This document shows, piece by piece, positions 1 to 6,777 of a DNA stretch of 17,693 bases. The notes under the pieces are model-generated. The model was not told the origin of the DNA and ran no database searches. It was given only the letters and a program-made list of their open reading frames with translations. The stretch is from an uncultured Eubacterium sp. (GTDB taxonomy: Bacteria > Bacillota > Clostridia > Lachnospirales > Lachnospiraceae). The stretch spans positions 1 through 17,693 of the forward strand of contig URAI01000049.1 in the NCBI GenBank assembly GCA_900545725.1, written 5' to 3'. The translations under genes were made by a program, and so were the position numbers. Numbering within the stretch: the first letter of the stretch is position 1; each line of letters starts with the position of its first letter.

Positions 1-244
1 AAGTAACGCCCTTTGCAAGTGCCTTATCAAGCTTATCTCCTCTTTTCATAATCTTGAATATAAGATTTAAGTTTTCTCCGCCATCACTCTTATCAAGATT
101 TTCAATATCTTCAAGTATAGGAGTTACGATATGTTCAAATCCATTTTCTGTATATACGCTTAATATTTTATTCTGAAGATAATCTCTTATCTCTACCTCG
201 TTAGGAAGATAATCATTAGTTCCCTTAACTGATGTTACTTTCAT
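1..244 (-). CDS. hisS: Histidine--tRNA ligase, N-terminal part (partial)
   Basis: The first 81 codons of a gene that leaves the window at the left edge. The translation starts MKVTSVKGTNDYLPNEVEIR, which has the GT(K/N)D-LP motif at the start of class II histidyl-tRNA synthetases, followed by the helix and the 'GF..I.TPI.E' strand (about residues 35-46) that form motif 1. The enzyme charges tRNA-His in the cytoplasm. The later text (DGGENLNLIFKIMKRGDKL, about residues 54-72) is the divergent clostridial form, so a HisS-like paralogue or a HisZ-type regulatory subunit cannot be fully excluded from this fragment. The start is supported by GAGG about 8 nt upstream of the ATG. No T-box consensus is visible in the long leader. 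Confidence 0.8.
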   Translation of the reverse strand, partial: MKVTSVKGTNDYLPNEVEIRDYLQNKILSVYTENGFEHIVTPILEDIENLDKSDGGENLNLIFKIMKRGDKLDKALAKGVT

Positions 245-304
245 AATTAATCCTCATTTCTTAATTTATCATTTTTATTATCATCATAAATATATCCATT
301 TCCC

Positions 305-324
305 TGTGATAATTTTATATCACA
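305..324. repeat. 7-bp perfect dyad in hisS leader
   Basis: TGTGATA (305-311) is the exact inverted repeat of TATCACA (318-324) across a 6-nt AT loop. It lies 60-80 nt upstream of the hisS start. It could be a protein-binding operator or a small RNA hairpin; there is no T-run to make it a terminator, and the spacing (TGTGA-N10-TCACA) is wrong for a canonical CRP/FNR site. Confidence 0.35.
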
Positions 325-524
325 AAAGAGTGCATATATACTTCACTGCTCTTCTAATTACTACCCTTTACAGAGTAGTATCTTTATAACAGAAGATTAT
401 GAATATCCATACACACTCTTTTAAACATACCATATTTATGCATAAATATCAATTAAAATTGTTCTTGAGTTTCTGCATTTATAACAATACATCGTTCTGC
501 CAATAACAAGACCAACCGCTTTCA

Positions 525-599
525 TTATTTTTCATCTGCAGCATCAAAAAAACTGCCACAGCCTGCCATGCCTGTTTTTTCTTCTTTGAAAAATGACAA
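525..599 (-). CDS. Possible micro-ORF, 24 codons (hypothetical)
   Basis: A short minus-strand reading frame with TTG at 599 (or ATG at 569) and TAA at 525-527. From the TTG it reads (M)SFFKEEKTGMAGCGSFF, continuing DAADEK. The peptide looks protein-like: amphipathic with a Gly-Cys-Gly-Ser-Phe-Phe-Asp core and charged ends, unusual for AT-rich intergenic DNA in this genome. Against it: there is no good Shine-Dalgarno sequence before either start, an in-frame TAA lies directly before the TTG, and I do not recognise the family. No function is proposed. Confidence 0.22.
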   Translation of the reverse strand: MSFFKEEKTGMAGCGSFFDAADEK

Positions 600-641
600 T
601 TAATTCAGCATTATTGATCCGGTTAATTTTTGAACACTGTA

Positions 642-1547
642 CTAGAACGTTATACTATAACTTTTTTCAAATACCTGTCCTGCTTCTAATATATTATTCC
701 ACTTACGATTCTCTAATCTGTTGTCACTTTCTATGCCATCAGCTCTTCCATACCAGGGTTCTATACATACAAACGGCACTTTCTTTCCTGCTGCCGACCA
801 TACTCCGAATACAGGTGCCGTAAATTGCACTGTTACAAATATATTATCCGCATCATCAATAAGTGAAACTTCATCTGCCTGAGAATCTTCAATTATATAC
901 GCATCCTTTTCAAAGAAATTCTCTGTTATCTTTACCTGTCCGCCGTCCAATTTAAAGCTGTATTTTTCAGGCATAACAAGTCCATTTGTATCAAGTAGAA
1001 AATAACTTATATTATCAACTGTATGTCCATTCTTTTTAAACAGTAACTTACAGCCGGTGGCATTTTTTGTATTATTAAGCTCCATATTAAGTTCACTTTG
1101 TGGAACAATAAACGCAGGATGTCCACCAATACTAAAATACATAGTCTTATCATTGGTATTAGTAACCTTCCACGATACTACAATTGAATTATCTGAAAGC
1201 TTATATCCACATTCCAGTTCAAATTTAAAAGGATACTTTTCTAATGTATCTTCATTTTGTACAAGACGCATAACCATCTCATCCTGAGCCTGCCTTACCG
1301 GCTCAAATTCCATATCTCTTGCAAAACCATGCTGTCCCATATGGTATTCTTTACCCTCATAAATGCTATAGTTATCCTTATACTTTCCAATCAATGGAAA
1401 TAAAACCGGAGAATGACGTTTCCATGCATTAGGATTACCATTCCAAAGGCATTTCTTATTATTCTTTTTATTGGTTATATCAGTAATCTCACAGCCCTTT
1501 GAATTAATCACAACTATAAGATTATCGTTCTCTATAACATATTCCAT
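642..1547 (-). CDS. Aldose 1-epimerase (mutarotase), LacX-like
   Basis: A 301-residue protein of the GalM/LacX galactose mutarotase superfamily, which interconverts alpha and beta anomers of hexoses in the cytoplasm. Visible family motifs are PVLFPLIGK (47-55), QHGFARD (72-78, conserved His73), FSIGGHPAF (138-146, second conserved His143) and CIEPWYGRADG (261-271) with Glu263 in the place of the general base. Length fits the family. The start is set at ATG 1547 because GGAGGA lies 7 nt upstream (1555-1560); a longer TTG start at 1580 would bury that site. It is transcribed alone from the promoter at 1592-1620. The sugar is not predictable from sequence; no lac or gal genes adjoin it. Confidence 0.87.
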   Translation of the reverse strand: MEYVIENDNLIVVINSKGCEITDITNKKNNKKCLWNGNPNAWKRHSPVLFPLIGKYKDNYSIYEGKEYHMGQHGFARDMEFEPVRQAQDEMVMRLVQNEDTLEKYPFKFELECGYKLSDNSIVVSWKVTNTNDKTMYFSIGGHPAFIVPQSELNMELNNTKNATGCKLLFKKNGHTVDNISYFLLDTNGLVMPEKYSFKLDGGQVKITENFFEKDAYIIEDSQADEVSLIDDADNIFVTVQFTAPVFGVWSAAGKKVPFVCIEPWYGRADGIESDNRLENRKWNNILEAGQVFEKSYSITF

Positions 1548-1591
1548 AAATAAATCCTCCTCCATAACTAAGAAAATCAATCATTTTAAAT

Positions 1592-1620
1592 ATTATATCA
1601 TAAAGCCAATATACACACAA
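1592..1620 (-). promoter_or_regulatory. Promoter of the aldose epimerase gene
   Basis: On the minus strand a perfect -10 TATAAT (1592-1597) sits 17 nt downstream of a weak -35 TTGTGT (1615-1620). It is about 45 nt before the GGAGGA ribosome binding site and start. Two dyads lie just upstream of the -35. Confidence 0.55.
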
Positions 1621-1624
1621 TCAA

Positions 1625-1666
1625 GACATCCGGTGGATGTCAGCTTTGCGCCTGCCTCAGAGGCAG
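1625..1666. repeat. Two adjacent dyads upstream of the epimerase promoter
   Basis: GACATCC (1625-1631) pairs perfectly with GGATGTC (1635-1641) over a 3-nt loop, and CTGCCTC (1652-1658) is an exact inverted repeat of GAGGCAG (1660-1666) around one central base. The first ends 5 nt from the -35 box of the epimerase promoter. They are GC-rich against an AT-rich background. Possible roles are operators or a structured RNA remnant after the tRNA terminator. Confidence 0.4.
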
Positions 1667-1705
1667 CATAGACCTTAAACATTCTATTCCCGGTAAGTTT
1701 GCAAT

Positions 1706-1740
1706 ACAAAAAGAGGTATCCAATGGATACCTCTTTTTGT
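1706..1740 (-). terminator. Intrinsic terminator of tRNA-Gly
   Basis: A perfect 16-bp inverted repeat (1706-1721 with 1725-1740) with a 3-nt loop. On the minus strand it starts 9 nt after the tRNA 3' end and its distal arm contains TTTTTGT. The arms also carry an A-run, so it could stop transcription in both directions. Confidence 0.88.
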
Positions 1741-1748
1741 ATTATCAG

Positions 1749-1821
1749 AGCGCGAGACGGGACTCGAACCCGCGACTTCCTCCTTGGCAAGGAGGAGCTC
1801 TACCAACTGAGCCACTCGCGC
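1749..1821 (-). tRNA. tRNA-Gly (anticodon GCC)
   Basis: A 73-nt cloverleaf on the minus strand. The acceptor arms GCGCGAG and CTCGCGC pair over 7 bp, the D stem is GCTC/GAGC with AGTTGGTA loop, the anticodon stem CCTCC/GGAGG closes the loop TTGCCAA (anticodon GCC), and the T arm is GCGGG-TTCGAGT-CCCGT. The discriminator base is U, as expected for bacterial tRNA-Gly. CCA is not encoded. It is a solitary tRNA gene with its own promoter and terminator. Confidence 0.97.
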
Positions 1822-1865
1822 ATATTTAATTGTTTGTTGTTCGTTCAGTGCCGAGCACAATAGAT

Positions 1866-1894
1866 ACTATACACGACATAAGTAGTTTTGTCAA
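1866..1894 (-). promoter_or_regulatory. Promoter of tRNA-Gly
   Basis: Minus-strand consensus -35 TTGACA (1889-1894) and -10 TATAGT (1866-1871) separated by exactly 17 nt, about 45 nt upstream of the tRNA 5' end. This is a strong sigma-A-type promoter, fitting a stable RNA gene. Confidence 0.85.
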
Positions 1895-1980
1895 TAACTT
1901 TTTTGTTTTTATTTCACATTTTCTTATTTCACACTTTTTATCTCTCTGCATATATTTTTATCTGCCCTCATATATAAACA

Positions 1981-2027
1981 GGACTGTCCGGACGGTATCA
2001 TATAAACAGTTACACATCCGGACAGCC
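1981..2027 (-). terminator. GC-rich stem-loop downstream of the GNAT gene
   Basis: CTGTCCGGA (1984-1992) pairs perfectly with TCCGGACAG (2017-2025); one GG/CC pair of bases extends the stem over a bulge. It lies about 57 nt after the stop of the minus-strand acetyltransferase gene. There is no clean U-run, so termination is less certain. Its minus-strand start (GTGGCTGTCCGG...) resembles the arms of the stem-loops at 6665-6757 and 12613-12711. Confidence 0.45.
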
Positions 2028-2083
2028 ACCATATCAGAATAGAATTTATATTGTAAACAGACATACATGAAATTCTTCTACAA

Positions 2084-2677
2084 TCATTTCAGCAAATCTT
2101 TTATCTCGCCAAATGTCTTCACTTGCGGCTGTCCACTTACATGTTCACCAATAAGCTTTTCCATCCACACCATATCGAACCATCTGTCAAACTTATACCC
2201 ACACTGTGTAAATCTTCCCACAAACCTGTACCCCATATGCTCATGAAAATCCATGCTGTTGTTAGTACAGTACTTCTCATCATCCCTATCATGCGGTACA
2301 GCAATACAGGCATTGACATTGGTAATATTCTGATATGATAATGCCTTTTCCAGCTCTTCATATAACAGCTTTCCTATTCCTGACTTTGTAAATCCATGTC
2401 TTACATATATTGATGTCTCAACTGCCCAGTCATACGCCTTTCTTCCTTTAAATGCCCCGGCATATGCATATCCCTCAATAGCTCCATCACAATCAGCTAC
2501 AATATATGGATATTTTTTGAGTGTATTAACTATTCTGCTTCTGAACTCTTCAAGTGTCGGTACTTCATATTCAAACGAAATTGATGTATTTTTAACATAA
2601 TATTCGTATATGTTAAGTAAATGTCTTGCATCATCAGGTGTTGCTATTCTAATAGTATATTTATCTTTCATATTCAT
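2084..2677 (-). CDS. GNAT acetyltransferase, phosphinothricin/MnaT-like
   Basis: A 197-residue Gcn5-related N-acetyltransferase. The start YTIRIATPDDARHLLNIYEY (about residues 7-26) and the strand SISFEYEVPT match the phosphinothricin N-acetyltransferase/MddA (MnaT) subgroup, which acetylates small amino compounds such as methionine analogues with acetyl-CoA. The acetyl-CoA loop is HGFTKSGIGKLLYEEL (about 94-109), the usual (Q/R)-x-x-G-x-G with Thr in the first position. A late HMGYRFVGRFTQCGYKFDRW segment is typical of the subgroup. The start at 2677 is chosen from GGAG 9 nt upstream. It overlaps the end of the peptidase gene by 17 nt, so the two are cotranscribed and probably translationally coupled. 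Actual substrate unknown. Confidence 0.85.
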   Translation of the reverse strand: MNMKDKYTIRIATPDDARHLLNIYEYYVKNTSISFEYEVPTLEEFRSRIVNTLKKYPYIVADCDGAIEGYAYAGAFKGRKAYDWAVETSIYVRHGFTKSGIGKLLYEELEKALSYQNITNVNACIAVPHDRDDEKYCTNNSMDFHEHMGYRFVGRFTQCGYKFDRWFDMVWMEKLIGEHVSGQPQVKTFGEIKDLLK

Positions 2678-4445
2678 CAATCAATTCTCCAAATACATCA
2701 AGAGTTTCCTGTATAACCTCCGGCTTTGATATGTCTATTCCACATAACTTAAGTAATTCAATAGGATGAAGCTTACATCCGCCTGATAAGAACTTTTTAT
2801 AACCATCAAGTACATTTTTATCACCGGCAATAATTCCCGAAGCTATCGCAACTGCTGCCGAAAAACCAGTCGCATACTGATATACATAAAATGGTGTATA
2901 AAAATGTGGTATCCTTGCCCATTCAATTGATATCTCATCATCTATAAACATATCTTCGCCAAAATATTTCTTATTGAGTTCTTTATATATATTACACATA
3001 TTCTCAGCACCAAGAACTTCTCCCTTTTCTGCCATATCATGTGTAATCATTTCAAATTCAGCAAACATAGTCTGTCTGAATAAAGTACCCTTAAACTGTT
3101 CAAGATAGTGATTAATAAGATATTTTTTCTCCTGCTTATCCTTGCAGTTATCTAAAAGATATCTTATAAGGATTGCCTCATTACATGTCGATGCAACTTC
3201 TGCCACAAATATCTTATATCCGGCATAAACATATGGCTGGTTTGAATTAGAATAAAATGTATGCATTGCATGTCCCATCTCATGCACAAGCGTAAATACA
3301 TCATTTAATGTATCAGAATAATTTAAAAATACATATGGATGTGTTCCGTATGCTCCCCATGAAAATGCTCCATTTCTTTTGCCTGCATTTTCTCTTACAT
3401 CTACCCAGCCGGTATCAAAGCCCTCCTGCATTTTATCTGTATATTCCTTACCAAGTGGTGCAAGCGCTTTTATTGCTATTTTTTTAGCCTCATCATATGT
3501 AACCTTAAGTTTGTAATCACTAACCATAGGTGCATATATATCATAAAAATGAAGTTCGTCAACCCCAAGCTCTCTCTTTCTTAAGCTCACATATCTGTGC
3601 ATTTTATCAAGATTCTTATTAACTGTGGCTATAAGATTCTTATATACTGATACAGGAATAAATGAACCGCTAAGATACATCTCAAGCGTTGATGAATACT
3701 TCCTTGCCTGTGCAAAAAATACAGCCTGCCTTACATTCGCATAATATACAGCTGAAAGCGTATTAATATAATCACCATACTCTTTATACAATGCTTTAAA
3801 TGCATCCATTCTTACACGTCTGTCATTGCTTTCCATAAATACACTGTATTTTCCATTAGTAAGCTCGACCATATTACCATCTTCATCCTTAATAAAACCA
3901 AACCGGGCATCGGCATTATTAAACTTTGAAAATATCTCATTAGGTGATGAAGACATCTGACCTGCCATAGCAAGAAGTCTTTCCTCTTTTTCTGACAAAG
4001 AATGTTCCTTTTTTACAAGGATATCAGAAATGGCATTTCTATACATTGCTATTCTTTCATCTTTAAGGAAATCTTCAATAACCTTTTCGTCCATGGAAAG
4101 TATTTCAGGCATCATAAACGAATACTTCTCTGACAGCTTTACTGCTGCCATCTGCGCCTTTCCTGACAGCTCCTGATACTTCGGATTAGCCGTATCTTCA
4201 TAATATTTCATAAATGCATATACATACACTCTCTCAATGAGATAATCCACATCATCCGATTCCTTAAGTGCATTATAAAAATTATCAGCGGATTCGCTTA
4301 ATCTTCCTTTATATTCACAATCCGTTTCCGCAATTTCAAGGCACTTATTATAATCCGACTCCCAGCTTTCATCTGTTCTGTACAAATCTTCTATCTTCCA
4401 TTTATCCTCATTTGCAATCTCGCTTCTTAAAGGTGTTTTTTTCAT
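2661..4445 (-). CDS. pepF: Oligoendopeptidase F (M3B metallopeptidase)
   Basis: A 594-residue cytoplasmic zinc peptidase that cuts short and medium oligopeptides. The zinc site is clear: HEMGH at 388-392 (ligands His388 and His392, catalytic Glu389) and Glu416 in the following VAEVAST motif. The N-terminal helical oligoendopeptidase domain (LRSEIANEDKWKIEDLY start) and the full length match the PepF family, with no signal peptide. The start is supported by GGAG 7 nt before the ATG. A strong terminator separates it from degV upstream and a TATAAT at 4483-4488 may be its own promoter. It overlaps the GNAT gene downstream. It probably serves peptide nutrition or turnover of leader peptides. Confidence 0.95.
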   Translation of the reverse strand: MKKTPLRSEIANEDKWKIEDLYRTDESWESDYNKCLEIAETDCEYKGRLSESADNFYNALKESDDVDYLIERVYVYAFMKYYEDTANPKYQELSGKAQMAAVKLSEKYSFMMPEILSMDEKVIEDFLKDERIAMYRNAISDILVKKEHSLSEKEERLLAMAGQMSSSPNEIFSKFNNADARFGFIKDEDGNMVELTNGKYSVFMESNDRRVRMDAFKALYKEYGDYINTLSAVYYANVRQAVFFAQARKYSSTLEMYLSGSFIPVSVYKNLIATVNKNLDKMHRYVSLRKRELGVDELHFYDIYAPMVSDYKLKVTYDEAKKIAIKALAPLGKEYTDKMQEGFDTGWVDVRENAGKRNGAFSWGAYGTHPYVFLNYSDTLNDVFTLVHEMGHAMHTFYSNSNQPYVYAGYKIFVAEVASTCNEAILIRYLLDNCKDKQEKKYLINHYLEQFKGTLFRQTMFAEFEMITHDMAEKGEVLGAENMCNIYKELNKKYFGEDMFIDDEISIEWARIPHFYTPFYVYQYATGFSAAVAIASGIIAGDKNVLDGYKKFLSGGCKLHPIELLKLCGIDISKPEVIQETLDVFGELIDEYER

Positions 4446-4482
4446 AACCGGTCTCCATTTCCCATATTTTATTTTTCACACT

Positions 4483-4488
4483 ATTATA
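4483..4488 (-). promoter_or_regulatory. Putative -10 element for pepF
   Basis: A perfect minus-strand TATAAT lies about 38 nt upstream of the pepF start and just past the degV terminator. The -35 at the right distance (CACTTT, inside the terminator tail) is poor, so the promoter call rests on the -10 and on the need for a start point after the terminator. Confidence 0.4.
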
Positions 4489-4502
4489 ATGCATACAGAC
4501 TG

Positions 4503-4546
4503 GAAAAAGTGGGATTATTCCCATATGAGGAACTTCCCACTTTTTT
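4503..4546 (-). terminator. Intrinsic terminator of degV
   Basis: AAAAAGTGGGA (4504-4514) pairs over 11 bp with TCCCACTTTTT (4535-4545); an inner TTCC/GGAA pair extends the structure. It starts about 10 nt after the degV stop codon and ends in a U-run on either strand. Confidence 0.88.
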
Positions 4547-4555
4547 ATACTGCCT

Positions 4556-5434
4556 TTAATCTTCACATTCAGGAATATACTTTGAACATGCAATGGCAAG
4601 TGAACCATATCCTATATGACATGCTACACTTAATGAAAGCGGATCCATATTAAAATCAAGCTGTGGAAATTCTGATTTAATTACTTCTGCCCACTCTTCC
4701 GCCTCTTCTGGATTACCTGTATATGCAGCCTCCATATGAATCTTTCCCTGTTCAAAGGCTTCCTTAAATCTTGTTTCCATATCCGACTTCATTGCCTTAA
4801 TCATAATCTTTTTAGCTGATGACTTACCTCTTGACTTAGCAAATGCATCAAGCTTTTCACCTTGTATCTGTAAAACAGGCTTAATATTAAGAACTGTACC
4901 GATTGCTGCTGCCGCTGCAGTGATTCTTCCACCCTTTCTTAGATACTTGAGCGTTTCAAGTGTTATATATATACTTGATTCCATCTTATCTCTTTCGAGT
5001 ATCTTCTTAATCTCTGCTGCTGTGTACCCCTTACAGGCAAGCTTATATGCATCAAATACTGACTGTTTCATTGTAACAGAGATTCTCTGGTTATCCACAA
5101 CCTGAACCTTTCCATCATAATCATCTGCAAGCATCATAGCAGTCTGACATGTTCCACTAAGTCCGCTTGACATTGGAATAAATACAATCTCATCATATTC
5201 CTTTAAAAGCTCATCCCATTTTTCCTGCATCTCGCCTACAGACGGCTGTGATGTTGATATATCAGCATCATCTTTGAGCTTCTTATAAAATTCTTCCTGC
5301 GATAAGCTGATATCCTCAAAATACTGTTCACCATCAATAAAAAAAGGCATCGGCAAAACATAAACGCCAATTTTTTTTGCATAATCTTGTGTTATTCCAC
5401 TATTACTATCTGTTAATATTGCTATTTTACTCAT
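4556..5434 (-). CDS. DegV family fatty-acid-binding protein
   Basis: A 292-residue DegV/FakB-type protein. It begins SKIAILTDSNSGIT, then has TSQPS (61-65), PMSSGLSGT (87-95), LRKGGRI (165-171) and NIKP (183-186), the family signatures lining the lipid pocket. DegV proteins bind a fatty acid; FakB members present it to the kinase FakA for phosphorylation and entry into phospholipid synthesis. Length matches the family. No fakA is in the window, so this may be one of several carrier paralogues. The ribosome binding site is weak (AAAGG 16 nt, GGGAT about 10 nt before the ATG), suggesting modest translation. It is transcribed alone between its promoter (5496-5524) and a strong terminator. Confidence 0.92.
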   Translation of the reverse strand: MSKIAILTDSNSGITQDYAKKIGVYVLPMPFFIDGEQYFEDISLSQEEFYKKLKDDADISTSQPSVGEMQEKWDELLKEYDEIVFIPMSSGLSGTCQTAMMLADDYDGKVQVVDNQRISVTMKQSVFDAYKLACKGYTAAEIKKILERDKMESSIYITLETLKYLRKGGRITAAAAAIGTVLNIKPVLQIQGEKLDAFAKSRGKSSAKKIMIKAMKSDMETRFKEAFEQGKIHMEAAYTGNPEEAEEWAEVIKSEFPQLDFNMDPLSLSVACHIGYGSLAIACSKYIPECED

Positions 5435-5495
5435 AAATCTTTATCCCACACCTTTCTCATTTGCTGAAATATTATTATTTTTTCATTTTTTATAT

Positions 5496-5524
5496 ATTAT
5501 ACTAATAATATATTCAGTCATAAA
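5496..5524 (-). promoter_or_regulatory. Putative promoter of degV
   Basis: A minus-strand TATAAT (5496-5501) sits 17 nt from TTTATG (5519-5524), a poor -35. It is about 60 nt upstream of the degV start. Confidence 0.42.
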
Positions 5525-5588
5525 AAGCATTATTATCATTGTACCTTATCTTTTGTTTTGTTACAATCATTTTATAAAAATTTCTTAT

Positions 5589-5624
5589 TTTAAAAGCAGC
5601 TTTAAAAGCATTTTCAAAAGCATT
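5589..5624. repeat. Three tandem 12-bp repeats upstream of the double GNAT gene
   Basis: TTTAAAAGCAGC (5589-5600), TTTAAAAGCATT (5601-5612) and TTCAAAAGCATT (5613-5624) follow each other without spacers. A further AAAAAGCATTA is at 5522-5532. They lie 58-93 nt before the gene's start, where activator or repressor sites would be. Confidence 0.6.
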
Positions 5625-5681
5625 AAAGTTATTTACATAATATTGTAAATGTTTATTAAGGTCTGTAGAATGGAGAATTAT

Positions 5682-6590
5682 ATGGAATCTGAAATACTTA
5701 TAGCAGACGAATTATCGCCTGTACAACTTAAACAATTAGCGCAGCTTATTAATCACTGTAATGGTTATGAACCCTATTATAATTGCGGCTATAAGCATTT
5801 TTTATATTATACTAAAGGTACACTTGCAGGCTTTTTATCTTATATTCCTGACGATACAACCAGTGCCGCTGAAAACCCTGCTGATATTTTTACCGGCAGT
5901 ACATCCAATAATACTTTATCCACAAAAACATTATTCTGTGAAATTACTGCACTTGTACATCCACAATACAGATGTAAAGGTATATTAAAAAAACTGATAA
6001 CCTATGCCAAAACAGTCTTTCCTTATTATGCATTTTATGGTCAGCTTCCGGATTTTATGTCTGAACAATCCGATATATATTTTTCAGAATATCTTATGAG
6101 TATGACTTATGATTCCTATATTGTTCATAGTGATACTAATAATACCAAATGCATTACTAATGCCGGCTTTGACAACACCGGAAGTTTTAATAATATTAGA
6201 AACACTGATAATATTGCTGACTTTAATAACACACGTAATAAAAATGATAATACATCTGCGCCTTTGGAATTCTATTTTTCCGATGACTGTAACAATTATT
6301 TTGCATATATAAAAGACAGTGATGAACCTGTATGTGTATGCAGCTTAGACTATGAACCGTCTTTTACTAATATTTATGGAGTATTTACTGAACCTGGCTA
6401 TAGAAATCAAAAAATAGCATATAGAATGTTAGAAAATCTTATATATGAATATTTTGCAGATGATGAACTGTCTGATAAACACACAAAATCTCTTATCTTA
6501 AATGTAAGAAGCACCAATGCACCTGCTATACACCTTTACAGAAAATGTGGCTTTCAGATAGAAGACTCTGTAAATTATTATTTAATATAA
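5682..6590 (+). CDS. Two-domain GNAT acetyltransferase with Asn-rich linker
   Basis: A 302-residue protein with two GNAT-like halves. The N-terminal half has the strand-loop-helix EITALVHPQYRCKGILKKLI (87-106), with Q-x-x-C-x-G/RCKGIL in the acetyl-CoA-loop position. The C-terminal half has IYGVFTEPGYRNQKIAYRML (231-250) and the closing NVRSTNAPAIHLYRKCGF (274-291), the classical GNAT motif B. The two are joined by a low-complexity linker (about 152-192) of degenerate six-residue repeats rich in Asn, Asp and Thr. Substrate unknown. The start at 5682 is chosen because GGAG lies 6 nt upstream; ATGs at 5670 and 5649 are possible but have weaker or no ribosome binding site. Single gene, opposite in direction to its neighbours. 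Confidence 0.8.
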   Translation: MESEILIADELSPVQLKQLAQLINHCNGYEPYYNCGYKHFLYYTKGTLAGFLSYIPDDTTSAAENPADIFTGSTSNNTLSTKTLFCEITALVHPQYRCKGILKKLITYAKTVFPYYAFYGQLPDFMSEQSDIYFSEYLMSMTYDSYIVHSDTNNTKCITNAGFDNTGSFNNIRNTDNIADFNNTRNKNDNTSAPLEFYFSDDCNNYFAYIKDSDEPVCVCSLDYEPSFTNIYGVFTEPGYRNQKIAYRMLENLIYEYFADDELSDKHTKSLILNVRSTNAPAIHLYRKCGFQIEDSVNYYLI

Positions 6591-6664
6591 CGCAGCCTTT
6601 AGCTGTGATATAGTCAGTGAAGCCTTATTAATAAATCATATAACAACTTACTTATATATAAAAA

Positions 6665-6757
6665 ATGGATTGCCGCACTAAGAAATTATATACAAATACA
6701 GCCATTAATTAACATATGATTCTGTATTTTGTATTTTTCATCAGTACGACAACCCAT
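6665..6757 (-). terminator. Long stem-loop between two convergent genes (element A)
   Basis: A 93-nt imperfect hairpin: the outer arms 6665-6701 and 6722-6757 pair along almost their whole length around a 20-nt loop. The mismatches on the plus strand become G-U pairs on the minus-strand RNA, which also ends in a U-run (the A-run before 6665). It starts 21 nt after the dapB stop and lies 75 nt after the convergent GNAT stop, so it most likely ends dapB transcription and possibly both. It is related in sequence to the element at 12613-12711. Confidence 0.7.
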
Positions 6758-6777
6758 TATAATAATACGATATATGA

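Larger units (their letters stand above)
245..641 (-). other. Long leader/intergenic region upstream of hisS
   Basis: About 400 nt without a well supported gene. On the minus strand it holds a possible 24-codon micro-ORF (525-599), a perfect 7-bp dyad (305-311 with 318-324, 6-nt loop) about 60 nt before hisS, and a weak 5-bp hairpin around 359-379. I found no convincing terminator for the epimerase gene and no T-box AGGGTGG motif. The hisS promoter is not clear. Confidence 0.4.

Noticed and set aside
305..324. CRP/FNR-type binding site
   Set aside because: The half sites TGTGA and TCACA are 10 nt apart instead of 6, so it is only a dyad of unknown use.
541..580. Terminator of the epimerase gene made from the flanking A-run and T-run
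   Set aside because: Only the AAAAAAC/GTTTTTT ends pair; the GC-rich centre does not form a stem, and the region is better read as possible coding sequence.
245..641. T-box leader for hisS
   Set aside because: The minus strand has no AGGGTGG-type antiterminator motif and no strong terminator before the gene.
1593..1790. 65-residue minus-strand ORF across the tRNA and terminator
   Set aside because: It runs through the tRNA-Gly gene, its terminator and a promoter; no ribosome binding site or family match.
2661..2677. Frameshift or gene fusion between pepF and the GNAT gene
   Set aside because: Both genes are complete; the 17-nt overlap has a ribosome binding site for the second gene and is normal operon packing.
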